From assembly GCA_037179385.1 (NCBI GenBank), contig CM074184.1, forward strand, positions 14,836,001 through 14,900,000: a stretch of 64,000 bases of DNA, written 5' to 3'. This document shows, one piece after another, positions 41,997-52,529 of the stretch. The position numbers and the translations under genes were made by a program. Origin of the DNA: Holothuria scabra (taxonomy: Eukaryota; Echinodermata; Holothuroidea; Aspidochirotida; Holothuriidae). Positions within the stretch are counted from its first letter, which is position 1. Each line of letters starts with the position of its first letter. Under the pieces are notes generated by a model. It worked only from the letters and a program-made list of their open reading frames with translations. It searched no databases and was not told the DNA's origin.

Positions 41997-43936
41997 CTTC
42001 CCGGATATTTTCAATTGGTAAAATATTACAAATACAGACATTTTCTTGAGACGTCCCTATTAACCTCAATAATATTTAAACACAAACTGCTGGTACTTTG
42101 TTGTAAATCTCTGAGTTGACCTGAAATGTTTTATGTAAATAATTTTTTCTTAATAACCAACAAATATTGCTGAGGCATTTCATACTAAATGAGAAATTTA
42201 AAATCAGTTTTAAGAGCAGTCGGCAAAGTTGTTCTACAACTGAGATACGAAGTAGCAAGTGTTATATCCCTATATAACGGTTAAACACAATACACCCATC
42301 CATGTAACTATGTGAATGTAAAAGCACAAAACATATGCGACGGATGCGATATATTTTGCAGTTGTTGAAGATTGTGATTAGCGCTATATGTACTGTAGAA
42401 TACTGTTAAGTTATGCACTGCTTCTCATGCCCCAATGTTTATAATATCAAAATGCAAAAATGCACCGTGGTGTGGTTAAAAAATGCGCACTTGTCAGTTG
42501 TCACCTTGTGAAATCAAAACTAATGCCAAGATGACGTTCCGTTTATTCCTGTCACTTTTTGGAATGATCCTGATGTGAGAAAAACAGTTTATGTTCATTT
42601 GAATGGTAATTTTTTTGGAAAAATTAGTACGTGCCTTCTGGCGCATTAGGTGGCCTTTGCTTGACATCTAGCCTGAACCAACGAACAATCGAAGCAATGG
42701 ATCCGAGTTAAGTCCCCATTGCGGAACATCCTGAAATAAGGTAGGTCCCCGTAGCAGGACAACAAACTTAACTGCTGCATCCTCTTGACCTTCCGACCTC
42801 TTTAGCAGGTTATTCTAAGTCAGTGGTCTGTCTACACTGGGTCTGTCTAGACTGGCTGAAAAAAAAACATGATCGCTGCCGATAATCGACACCATCTTAG
42901 CCTATGCCATTGGGTCATATTTTAAATGTAAGTAACAAAATGGCTTACATAGACAGTTGAGTGTCAGATTTAAAGCAGTATAATCTTAGCGAGACCGCTT
43001 GAAATTGGTTCTAGACGTGTTTTATGAAGTTGTTTTCTTCTTTCGGAGTTTGTGAATTCCCCTTAACGTAATTTTCCGACTTAACGGTCTCCGACCTCGG
43101 TTGCCACCAACGTACGTCACCCCTCGTCTCCCTCCTTTTGAACTCTCTGCCGACTGGTTCTGGACTTAGTGTTCTCTTTGAGTCCAGACGACTGTACTCA
43201 CCACCTTCTACAAGTCTATTGTGAGTTTGAAGTCTTGCCCATCAAAGCAGTTATAATGAATGAATTCTCTCAAATTCAAATCTGATTATTTTAAATGACG
43301 CGCTTTTTCCAAACTTTTCCAAAATAGGTCGGGCAAAGCCTGTCATCGTCCAGTACACTGCAAAATCTGCCGTTAATTTACAAATATTTTTACAAAAAGT
43401 TTGGTTAATCGCTAAGATCAGTATAATGCATTTCCCGACCAACTCATTCCATTAAAAAATCACTAGCATGCCTAAAGTGCCTACTATAAATCGTTGGCAA
43501 CCACCTTGAATCAATTAAAAGACTGTCCTCTAAAAGCAGAACTCGATAAATTTAGTTGCATATCTGTGTTCGGTCCTCTTAATAATGTACCTTGATCTGT
43601 CAGTTTTTTTTATGATAGACTATGTAATCGAATAGCTTGAACCTCTAAAATAGTAAAATCACCTAAGGCAGATGCCGGTGCCATTGAGGTGTTTACACCA
43701 GAATACTCCGTGCGTGGGCAACTCCCCGGACCTCATGTGATCAGTCAGTGATTTTTGCGATCCGCGAAATACCTCAACGAAACCCCCAAAGTGGATCAGT
43801 TGACCACTTCAGACCCAGCATCAAACATGCAGAAATTAGGGTATATAGTCAAACCTTCAGTACAAGTGTTGAATACTGTCATATAACAGGCTGGGATTTC
43901 TAGCCCGTTGAGGGGTTTCTCGGCCTCAGCCCTAAC
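41997..43936 (+). other. Intergenic stretch without recognised features
   Basis: No gene, SINE or MITE was identified. The open frames are short and unlike known proteins. Confidence 0.6.
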
Positions 43937-44834
43937 CAGTGGCGGCGCTGCCATATGGTCAGAGGGGGCATTCGCCCCCACCCCCTGACGGACCAAAATC
44001 GTCTGTGGGCGCCCTTTTTAGGTTTTTAACATACATAACTCGTACACCATTATTGATAAAAGACATAATGTAATAGCTTTATTTTAAGGCCCATATAACA
44101 AAATGCTCAAACATCGGCCATTAGCCCTAATATCTTCATGATATGTACGCACTAATGTTGTCTCTGTGTTAAGTTAATTGCTTCCACACCAAGCGCGATT
44201 ATAAGCGTACAAACCACACATTCTGGCATTAAATTCGACCTCCTGGCCAATAAAAGATGTTACAAAGGGCGCAACAATAATTGTAGCGCAAATAACCCTC
44301 TTGTTGTCGGGGATAATTGTCAACATAGACAATAACAAGAGTTTATAAAGGTGCCAAAATCTGAAAATAGCTACCACAACATTTTTCAAAATCATTTGAA
44401 GAGAACATTCAGGTTAAAATAAAATAAAACTGTTATCATAGTGGTAATGGTTTAAGAGTTTTAATGAGCAGTTTCCATTTAGCTTTTCTTCAAGTGACTA
44501 TTCTCACGATAAATGGCTAGTTCTGACACTAAACGATAATCCCATGAAAATGCTTATTTCTGTACTTTCGTGGTCTCAAAAGCCAGAAAATTGCATCTAA
44601 TAAGCCTAGGTTTAGGCTACGTTTATTTTTTATGAATTCGGTATCTAGAGAGCCAAATAGACCTTTTGTCTTGGCTATTTCTTGCAATGTAGTTAATTAA
44701 TGGCTATTTCAGAGTGGTCACATGATGTAAATTAAGTCAATTAAATTTTCTTCGTGTACATATCTTTATTTCGAGGTACCAAAAATGTAGACCTTTCGGT
44801 GAATTATTTCCATAATCTTTTCCCCTTGTAAGAT

Positions 44835-44840
44835 TGCTTG
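44835..44840 (+). repeat. Polinton target-site duplication, left copy
   Basis: TGCTTG here and at 58564-58569 directly flank the Polinton ends. Six-base duplications are the rule for Mavericks. Confidence 0.93.
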
Positions 44841-44931
44841 AGTAGTTAGAGCCAGCTTTATGGACCCGAACCAATCAGAAGCCAGCATGGGAATGACGTC
44901 ATTGTTGCTAGGCAACGGTCAAGGTCATTGC
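44841..44931 (+). repeat. Polinton left terminal inverted repeat (91 bp)
   Basis: It begins AGTAGTTAGAGCCAGCTTTA and matches the inverse of 58473-58563 base for base. It contains a CRE palindrome TGACGTCA (44894-44901), an RFX/EF-C-type palindrome GTTGCTAGGCAAC (44904-44916) and the nuclear-receptor monomer motif TCAAGGTCA (44919-44927). Confidence 0.95.
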
Positions 44932-45029
44932 CACCGTCAACGTTATGTTCATTTGATTTTGATGTTGTATATTTGATTTTGATTTTGATGTGAATATCAT
45001 TCAGAAAATATTCTGTAGACAAGTTGGCA

Positions 45030-45112
45030 GAAGGAGGACTCGAACCCGTGCTTCGGGACCCGTGCATTTGTCAAAACATCCACTACAATAGTGCCGGCTA
45101 ACCGACAGCCTG
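45030..45112 (-). other. tRNA-like sequence with perfect B box
   Basis: On the minus strand GGTTCGAGTCC (45036-45046) is an exact Pol III B box, preceded at tRNA-like distance by GGTTAGCCGGCACTATTG and TAGTGGATGTTTTGACAAA. The T-stem pairs poorly and no matching 5' acceptor was found, so it is a decayed tRNA, a SINE head or a tRNA-like promoter, not a clear tRNA gene. It lies between the left inverted repeat and the first genes. Confidence 0.35.
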
Positions 45113-45228
45113 ATTATACTTGGTGTATACTTATTTTATAAAGGTACTAGCCCCGATCGATCGATAAAAGGCACACAGAAAGAAAATGACCACTCAATAA
45201 GGCTGTCTGGTATGAGGGGTGACAAGAC

Positions 45229-45234
45229 TTTATT
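45229..45234 (-). terminator. Polyadenylation signal for the minus-strand WW gene
   Basis: TTTATT on the plus strand (AATAAA on the minus strand) lies about 545 bases beyond the stop of the 45779-46204 gene. Nothing closer was chosen; its use is inferred. Confidence 0.35.
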
Positions 45235-45530
45235 TACTCGTGGACACAAAAAATCGATATCGATTCTAAGCTGCACTCACATTTTCCATGTGTACATAGT
45301 CCTAGATGTACAGACGTAATACTTAGTTGTAGACACTGTACTAGGGTGGGCATTACAAGGAGCTGAACCAGCATCATTCATAGTTCATTCATAGTGCACA
45401 AAAGGACCAAGGTACATTAGTTAGCTGTTTAATAGGAAAGGTGTAATTTATTGTGGTGACTTGCTTCGCAATCGGAGGAACTTACGACGTAAACAACTTA
45501 AACGTTTCGAATGAATGAAGACTGTCCGTT

Positions 45531-45791
45531 ATGCGTTTTCTGTGTGAACTACGGGCACTTTCCAGTATCAAGAGTAAGGAAATAAAAGTTGCGACTATCC
45601 TTGGATGTTATAAAGATGTAACCTACACGTATAAGTTATCGGAAGATGACAATTGTCAAGATCATAAAGCAATTGTTCAAGAACAAACTTATGTTTGCAA
45701 TAAAGGTGTTACGGCAATTTTGTACACAACAGAAAACAGTGTTTTTTACTATATGCTCTCTGTGATTAACTCGTCTCTTCAAGACTGGTAA
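45531..45791 (+). CDS. Hypothetical 86-residue ORF in the Polinton left arm
   Basis: An ATG-started open frame with no family I recognise. Its last bases overlap the 3' end of the converging WW gene. Several cysteines and a tyrosine-rich middle are visible, but length alone does not make it convincing; it may be chance. Confidence 0.2.
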   Translation: MRFLCELRALSSIKSKEIKVATILGCYKDVTYTYKLSEDDNCQDHKAIVQEQTYVCNKGVTAILYTTENSVFYYMLSVINSSLQDW

Positions 45792-46204
45792 GTGCTTCTT
45801 TCCGTTGTTTTTATATCACATGATATGACAGGTAGTAGGTCTTGAATGTCTTTACCGGTACGGTGCAATTGTTGCCATTCATCAGGGTTTAAGTAGACAC
45901 ATTTTCCTCGTCGAGAGAGGCTCTTTCTTGATTTGGTTCGTTGTATACAAACATATATACTGGGACCTTTATGTTTCACAGTCACAGATGCAGTCTTGCT
46001 TAACGGGAAGTCAAGCAGCGGCTGAGAAGGCTTCATACGTTTAGTCACTTTTGAGTAAGCGTTAGGAGGCCTCGGGTTTGGTTGAAGTTGGAGCTGCATG
46101 GGCTTTCCCTCAATAGGTTTTTGCCAGCTGGTTTCCTGTGAGAGAGGGTTGTAGTAATACATGTTTCCTTTTGAATCGATACAAGTCTGCCATGAAGATG
46201 ACAT
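45779..46204 (-). CDS. WW-domain protein with C-terminal PC4-like segment
   Basis: A 141-residue protein. Residues 4-30 form a WW domain (W5, YYYN at 16-19, W27, P30), a fold that binds proline-rich ligands. After a basic, proline-rich linker, residues about 84-124 (IYVCIQRTKSRKS, GKCVYLNPDEWQQL) resemble the PC4/p15 single-stranded-DNA-binding domain, where a Gly-Lys/Arg-rich turn is followed by LNPxxW. It is the only gene of the element on the minus strand, divergent from the WW-PolB frame across a 1 kb region. WW is clear; PC4 is a motif-level inference. A role in transcription or replication of the element is possible but not shown. Confidence 0.7.
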   Translation of the reverse strand: MSSSWQTCIDSKGNMYYYNPLSQETSWQKPIEGKPMQLQLQPNPRPPNAYSKVTKRMKPSQPLLDFPLSKTASVTVKHKGPSIYVCIQRTKSRKSLSRRGKCVYLNPDEWQQLHRTGKDIQDLLPVISCDIKTTERSTYQS

Positions 46205-46344
46205 GGTGTAAGATCAGTGTTGCTTCGACGACTGACAGCTATGAAATGATGATAATGACCCACCGTCATCCATTAAATGACGTCCAAAAATTGACATTGT
46301 TGTAAGCTGTAAGCGTCGGTGCTACAGACCAAAAACACCACATG

Positions 46345-46385
46345 GATGAATCTTTCAGATTCGAGGGTTCGATTCCCTCAGGTGT
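46345..46385 (+). other. Class II tRNA-like 3' half with perfect B box
   Basis: GAATC-TTTCA-GATTC forms a variable-arm-like hairpin directly followed by a perfect T arm GAGGG-TTCGATT-CCCTC; GGTTCGATTCC (46366-46376) is an exact B box. No pairing 5' acceptor strand or A box was found upstream, so this is not a complete tRNA. Confidence 0.35.
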
Positions 46386-47166
46386 CCCTACTTGTAGTTT
46401 CATCGACAGCTTATTTAGCCTATGCAATGTCATTAGATGAAAAAAACTGTTATTCACCTTTTCAGACTTTGTCTAACAAAATGTCACCACTGAAGGCTTA
46501 CCTTTACCAAGAGAAACTTAGGTGTCATCATTGAATTACCCGCGTCGTCATGGAAACACTGACCTTGTTAGTTCTTCAGATGTGAAGGGTGTCGATCACA
46601 ACTTTAGTTAATAAAGAATTAGTCTGAACTGTTTTTTGAAAATGTAGGCCTCGTGAATAGTGAAATTGAGGATGCTGTCGTCTCAAGAATTTTGATATTG
46701 ATTTTTTTCGCCAGGTTACTGTGCTAATATTTTTACTTTATGTTATGTCATATTTAGTGCAGTGCCACGAGTACTTATAACGATCCAAAATGAGTCATTT
46801 TCATTCGTAATTGATTTTAAGGTTTTCCCTTTTATGTCATCTGTGCCGTTGAAGGGATCGATACTAAACGTATTGTTTGAACAAAGCAACTGCAGACATC
46901 CGAAATGTTGTCACGGTGACACGAATGTTTATTCATTGTGCTTATGAATAATGCGATTATTGATTCGTACAAAACATACTCACCGTTGGCAACGCGATAT
47001 TGATTTTGTATCTGTTGTTCATTTGAATAGAATCCAAACAGATCCAAACAAGCTAAGTCTCACCTTGGTAATATCGACTTGAAGCTATTGTTCGTCCAAA
47101 CAGAACGACAATGGATCAAAATATTTATGTGCATTACTATGGTAATACAACAACATTCGCGTATCA

Positions 47167-47174
47167 TATAAAAG
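47167..47174 (+). promoter_or_regulatory. TATA box upstream of the WW/PolB frame
   Basis: TATAAAAG lies 84 bases before the ORF start codon at 47251 and 114 before the Met at 47281. It is the best core-promoter match on the plus side of the divergent region. Confidence 0.5.
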
Positions 47175-47280
47175 GCCCAACCAACCTACTGGCGTCCTTT
47201 TTCTCCTTAATCTTCGACTCGTGAACACGTACGCAGTTGTTTTCTGAAAATTGTATTGTCCTATTGTGTATACAAAAAAG

Positions 47281-50200
47281 ATGGAGTTGTCTGAAGAGTT
47301 ATGTCAGCAAGGTTGGACGCTTCAATGGAGCTGTACGTTCGATCGGCCTTATTATTTTAACACGCATACGGGACAATCTCAGTGGCATCATCCTAGTCAG
47401 ACAATTAGGATTAACAGAGAGCAGCCTCGGAAACGCCAGCACTCTGAAGATAATGATTTTCAGCCCAATCAATATGGGGGTGCCGATTCAAACGTCACTG
47501 TGGAGGATGACAAGCCAGAAGGGGATACAATTTCACCAGAAAGTTGCTATACTGTAGACGCACCTCGAATCAGACGTCTCAAGCGGTTTCGCACGTCCAC
47601 CAACGAATACCGAGTGACTTTTAACGAATCCTTGGTACAGCGCTTTGTCCAGCAGCATAACGGTCCTTTGTCGGCCCTACACGATGTAATCGAAGGCGCT
47701 GATGGATCAGCTCATGGAGGGTTTTGCTCCTCAGGATCGCGTGGGAATAGAACTATCCGCTCCTTCTTTAACCCATACTGTGTGGGTACCTCTCATGCGC
47801 CGAGACCAAATCACGATGGAACGTATGTTCGGTCTCATCGAAAAAGTGATTCAGTCCAATGCAGACTTTACGCTGAATGGTGAAGTGACTTTGAATGTCC
47901 TACACGTGGATATGGCAAATGGGAAAGGTCGACCCAATACTTTCACCAATTTAAGGCAATGGCTAACGACCAAAAAGAGATCGGTGATCAGCATCAATAA
48001 CACTGATGATCTGTGTTTGGCCAGGGCCCTCGTTACTGCCAAGGCTCGATTGGATAAACAAAGTGATCCGACTATCAATTGGAATAACATTCGACAGGGA
48101 AAGTGTGAGCAGACCACACTGGCCAAGTTGCTACATGCTAATGCAGGTGTCCCTGAGCGAGCTTGTAGCTTAGACGAAGTGAATCGTTTTCAAGAGTATC
48201 TGCAGGATTATCAAATTTTGGTCCTCACCCAAACACCTCAAGATCCCATAATGTTTAGAGGACCAGATAAAGATAAAAAGCTCTGTTTACTGTATCACCA
48301 AGGTCACTTTGATGTCATAACGTCTCTGCCTGGATTTTTTGACCGCAATTACATGTGCGAACATTGCCTCAAATGTTACGATAAGCACGAACGCCACCGT
48401 TGTGACAACGTGTGCACTGGATGTTTCAACAACAATAAGGATAGCTGTACATTTGAAGCTTGGACATTCTGTCAAGAGTGTCATCGATATTTTAAGAGTC
48501 GGGCATGTTATGACAGACACAAGTTAAGACCTTCCAATTCCAAAAAAAAGTGCTCACCCCAAATCAACGTGCGATCGTGTGAAACGCTGTAATGACTGCG
48601 GCAAGTTTATCAAAGATCAACACGAATGTGGGTTATATTATTGTCGAGCCTGTCAAACCAAAATGCCCATAGGTCACCAATGTTTTATGCACCCTATTCG
48701 TCAGAAATATCGTTAACCTGACGACAAGATTCAAGGATTTTTGTTTTTTGATTTTGAATGCCGACAGGAAGACGTATCTACAGACGATGAGCAAGCCCTT
48801 CAGCATGTACCAAACTTTTGTGTCGTGCACCGTGTTTGCGACGCTTGTGTCATGGACAATGACATCAAAAACGACTGTGAGACATGCGGCCAAAGGGAAC
48901 ACATTTTCAAAGGCGAAGAAACCCTGTCGTCTTTGTGTCAGTTTCTGTTTAATAATCTTAATTTTATTGCTGTAGCACACAATATGAGTGGGTACGATGG
49001 ACAATTCATACTGCAGTACTTGAACGACATCGGTTTGCCACCACAAAATGTAGTTATGAATGGATCTAAGCTGATGAGTCTCGAGTTAAACAAAAATTGT
49101 AAAGTCATCGATTCTTACAATTTCATTCCAATCCCACTCAGTGCTTTTTCCAAGACCTTTGGTCTAAAAGAATTGAAAAAAGGTTACTTTCCCTACTTAT
49201 TTAACACAAAAATACATGAATCGTATTGCGGACACTGGCCGTCGGCATCATTCTACAACCCCGACCAGATGACCACAGAAGGGAGGAAGCTGTTTTTAGA
49301 TTGGTACAATCATCAGATCAACAAAGTATTTCATATGGAAGAGGAAATTACCGCTTACTGCAGAAGTGATGTCAATTTACTGCGACAAGGCTGCATCCAG
49401 TTTCGCAAGTTATTTATGGATGAAACACACGTTGATCCCTTCAAAGAATGTTTGACGATTGCCTCCACGTGTATGCGAGTCTTTAGAAGGAATTTTTTGA
49501 AAGAAGGGACTATCGCCATTGTGCCCCACCAAGGCTACAACCCACGATATAGGCAATCCGCCAAGGCATTAAAATGGCTACGGTGGATTGAGCAGAAAGA
49601 AAGCATTGTTTTACAACATGCAAGACAAGGTGGGGAAAAACAAATTGATGAGTATCGTGTCGATGGTTTCCATGGTGACCACGTCTGGGAGTTTTATGGC
49701 TGTGTCTGGCACGGCTGTCCAACTTGTAGACCAAACAGGGAGGCGTGCGTTCCAGGTAGTGACGTCACCATGGAAGAAACCTATCAAAACACCATGTTTA
49801 GGGCGGACTATTTGAGACAGAAAGGCTTTCACCTGCATGAGATCTGGGAGTGCGAGTATGAAAAACAACTCAAGAGCAATCCCCAGATGAAGGCATTTGT
49901 AGATGCCATCGAAATTCGAGAACCCTTACAACCACGTGATGCCTTTTTTGGCGGTCGAACCAATGCCGTCAAGCTTCATCATGTGACAGGCCCCGAAGAA
50001 AAAATTCGCTATATTGACGTCTGTTCTTTGTACCCTTGGGTGTGTAAGTACGGTGAATTTCCTATCGGTCATCCGACAATTATCACAGAACATTTTGGAA
50101 ACGTGTTCGATTACAATGGTCTCATTCAGTGCCGCGTACTTCCTCCTCGAGGTCTCTATCACCCCGTACTACCTCAACGAATCAACGACAAATTGTTATT

Positions 50201-51320
50201 CCCATTGTGTGCGACCTGTGCCGCCGAAGAAAATCAAGGAACTTGCAAACACTCGGATGCTGAACGTGCCTTGGAAGGTACTTGGGTCAGTCTAGAGCTT
50301 CACAAAGCTTTGAAGACGGGGTACAAGCTGATGAAAATTCATGAAGTGTGGCATTTTGAGGAAATCACCCAGTACGACCATAGCTCTAAAGAAGGAGGCT
50401 TGTTTGTCGATTACATCAATACATTTTTGAAACTGAAGCAGGAAGCAGACGGTTGGCCAAGTCACTGTCAGACGGAGCAGGACAGACAGAAGTACTTAGA
50501 AGAGTATGCACTGAAGGAGGGAATTAACTTAGACAGAGATGAAATTGTTAAAAACGACGGCAAGAGGGCGTTAGCCAAATTAATGTTAAATTCATTTTGG
50601 GGGAAGTTTGGTCAACGGTCAAAACTGCCGCAAACAACGTTTGTCAACAACCTGTCAAATTACATGCAACTTCTGCTCGACCCAACTAAGACGGTCAAAA
50701 ACGTACGTTTTGTATCTGATGACGTGGCACAACTACAATGGGAACATGATGATGATTATATTTCGGTCGGCCCTAACACGAATGTGTTCATTGCTGCTTA
50801 CACCACGGCCCAAGCCAGACTAAAATTGTACTCTTACTTGGAGCGATTAGATAAGAGGGTGTTATACTTTGACACCGATTCTATCATCTACGTGAGCACA
50901 CCCGAAGAGTGGGATCCTCCGATTGGTAACTTTCTTGGCGATATGACCGATGAACTGAGGAAACCGTACGGTGAAGGGAGCTATATTACCGAATTTGTTT
51001 CTGGGGGTCCAAAGAACTATGCATACAAGGTATTCCGTCCAGATAATCCATCTTCAACCACGGTATGCAAAGTCAGGGGTATCACCTTAAACTTTGCAGC
51101 AGAACAACAGATTAACTTTGAGTCCATGCGGCAGCTACTTCCAACTCTGACTTCTGCAAGCCGAGTCGAAGAGGCAAACTTGACGGTCCACTACCCCACG
51201 AAAATCCAACGTCTGAATCCTGGCACGGTTGTTTCCAAATCATGCAAAAAGAACTACCGATTGGTGTACACGAAGCGGGCGCTGTGTGACGATTACACGA
51301 CAAAACCGTACGGTTACTGA
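47281..51320 (+). pseudogene. WW domain plus protein-primed DNA polymerase B, broken in three places
   Basis: The frame opens with MELSEELCQQGW and a WW domain (W in QQGW, YYFN, SQWHHP). It runs through an acidic linker into the Polinton PolB N-terminal region, then a Cys/His-rich zinc segment, 3'-5' exonuclease motifs (DFE at 48750s, HNMSGYD, YCRSD) and polymerase motifs A (DVCSLYP, 50016), B (KLMLNSFWGKFG, 50577) and C (YFDTDS, 50868). An extra segment with FYGCVWHGCPTC matches an insertion known from Polinton polymerases. Breaks are a frameshift between about 47690 and 47735, a frameshift at or just after the A8 tract 48542-48549, and an in-frame TAA at 48714-48716. PolB copies the linear element by protein priming. 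An upstream in-frame start exists at 47251. Confidence 0.9.
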
Positions 51321-51366
51321 CCAATTTATTAACGCGACACTTTGACAGGTGTTATCATTCGTTGCC

Positions 51367-52011
51367 ATGGATGCAAGGTTGAAGCATCCATTTACGTGTT
51401 TGGTTGCAGGACCAACTGGCAGCGGGAAAACGTTGTGGGTAAATCAATTGCTTCAACATCGACAGACTATCATTCACCCCGTACCTGAAAATATTGTTTG
51501 GTTTTACGGGGAATTTCAAAAGGCTTATACTGATATTTCAAGAGCCATTCCCAGCATTCGCTTTATTGAAGGAGTGCCAACCGACTTCAACGAGTACGTG
51601 GACAGTGATCGCACGAATTTATTTATTCTGGATGATTTGATGACCGAGATAAAAAATAATCAAAGCGTCAGGCATCTCTTTACGAAAGGAAGTCATCATA
51701 AAAATTTGTCGGTTATTTTGCTGTTACAAAATTTGTTTCAACAAAGCCCCGAAAGCCGCACCATCAGTTTAAATTCCCATTATTTGGTGGTTTTTAAAAA
51801 CCCGAGAGATGCCTCTAGTATCACTCATTTGGCTAAACAAATGTATCCAGGAAACATTCGCTTCATGCAAGAATCTTACAGGGATGCCACGATCGAACCT
51901 TACGGATATTTATTCATCGATCTCAAACCAGACACCGACGAAAGGTTGCGATTACGAACGAATATATTTCCCACAGATGCTCACCACTACGTCTACGTCA
52001 AGAAAAGATAA
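51367..52011 (+). CDS. Packaging ATPase (FtsK/HerA, A32-like)
   Basis: A 214-residue protein from ATG 51367 (GCCATGG, a strong Kozak context; an upstream GTG in frame is ignored). Walker A GPTGSGKT lies at about residues 15-22 and Walker B LFILDD near 85-90. A conserved QNLFQQ-type sensor segment follows, then the C-terminal YLFIDLKP usual for Polinton ATPases. The family pumps DNA into capsids. It starts 46 bases after the PolB stop and overlaps the next gene by 35 bases. Confidence 0.93.
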   Translation: MDARLKHPFTCLVAGPTGSGKTLWVNQLLQHRQTIIHPVPENIVWFYGEFQKAYTDISRAIPSIRFIEGVPTDFNEYVDSDRTNLFILDDLMTEIKNNQSVRHLFTKGSHHKNLSVILLLQNLFQQSPESRTISLNSHYLVVFKNPRDASSITHLAKQMYPGNIRFMQESYRDATIEPYGYLFIDLKPDTDERLRLRTNIFPTDAHHYVYVKKR

Positions 52012-52492
52012 ACTTCACAGGAAAATTACAACTACTATCTTGCTGGACTTCCTAGACCTACTCAAGGACGGCGAACTCTCCAAGGAGGCCATAGCATGGG
52101 TTAAGGTGGGTCGTGTGGTGGCTCAACGTGTTAGACAGACAGAGTCATACCGACAAATTCACCAAGAACTTAAGGATATCGATCCAGCTCCGCATGAAAT
52201 ACGTTCTTTAGCCTTTAGAGTGTTAACAGATTCTCCAATGCATCCCTACCGTATTCTCACGTTGTTAGTGTTCACCGCTGATATCTGTCGACGGTGGCAC
52301 CTAACAAACGGAAATTGGCCTTTGATGAATATCATCATTCAGCAAGTATTGGGTATTGTTTGGCATCATTGTTTTGATTGGCAGGAATGGCTTGAGCAAG
52401 TCCAAGAAACAACAAGACCTTCAGCTGTCACAGTGGCTCTTACACTAGCAACAATATGTCTTAGCTGTTGGGATCATGTCATTCATCAATAA
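51977..52492 (+). CDS. Bcl-2-like protein with C-terminal membrane anchor
   Basis: A 171-residue protein from ATG 51977. Residues about 37-50 (EAIAWVKVGRVVAQ) sit where a BH3-type helix would be. Residues 75-106 (IRSLAFRVLTDSP, YRILTLLVFTADICRRW) follow the pattern of the Bcl-2 hydrophobic hairpin with its BH1 region. Residues 122-141 end in DWQEWLEQ, like BH2 with its paired tryptophans. Residues 149-165 (SAVTVALTLATICLSCW) form a hydrophobic tail like the membrane anchor of Bcl-2 proteins. The order, spacing and tail support a Bcl-2 fold, but motif glycines such as the NWGR type are absent. Family members control mitochondrial apoptosis; direction and activity here are unknown. It sits between ATPase and the conserved small basic protein. 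Confidence 0.5.
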   Translation: MLTTTSTSRKDKLHRKITTTILLDFLDLLKDGELSKEAIAWVKVGRVVAQRVRQTESYRQIHQELKDIDPAPHEIRSLAFRVLTDSPMHPYRILTLLVFTADICRRWHLTNGNWPLMNIIIQQVLGIVWHHCFDWQEWLEQVQETTRPSAVTVALTLATICLSCWDHVIHQ

Positions 52493-52529
52493 AACGAACT
52501 GCTCTACCTTTTCTCCGTCATTTTGCATC

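Larger units (their letters stand above)
46205..47280. promoter_or_regulatory. Divergent intergenic region of the Polinton
   Basis: About 1.08 kb separates the start of the minus-strand WW gene from the plus-strand WW/PolB frame. It holds a tRNA-like 3' half near 46345-46385 and a TATA box at 47167. No convincing ORF was found, so it is the likely promoter region for both sides. Confidence 0.5.

Noticed and set aside
45030..46385. Functional tRNA genes in the Polinton
   Set aside because: The B boxes are perfect, but acceptor stems do not pair and A boxes are missing, so they are listed only as tRNA-like.
48542..48549. Programmed ribosomal frameshift at the A8 tract in PolB
   Set aside because: A -1 slip at this run leads into a frame that stops shortly after; the PolB frame requires the other shift, and an in-frame TAA follows at 48714. 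An indel is simpler.
48633..49046. 137-codon minus-strand frame under PolB
   Set aside because: It is antisense to conserved polymerase coding sequence and has no domain features.
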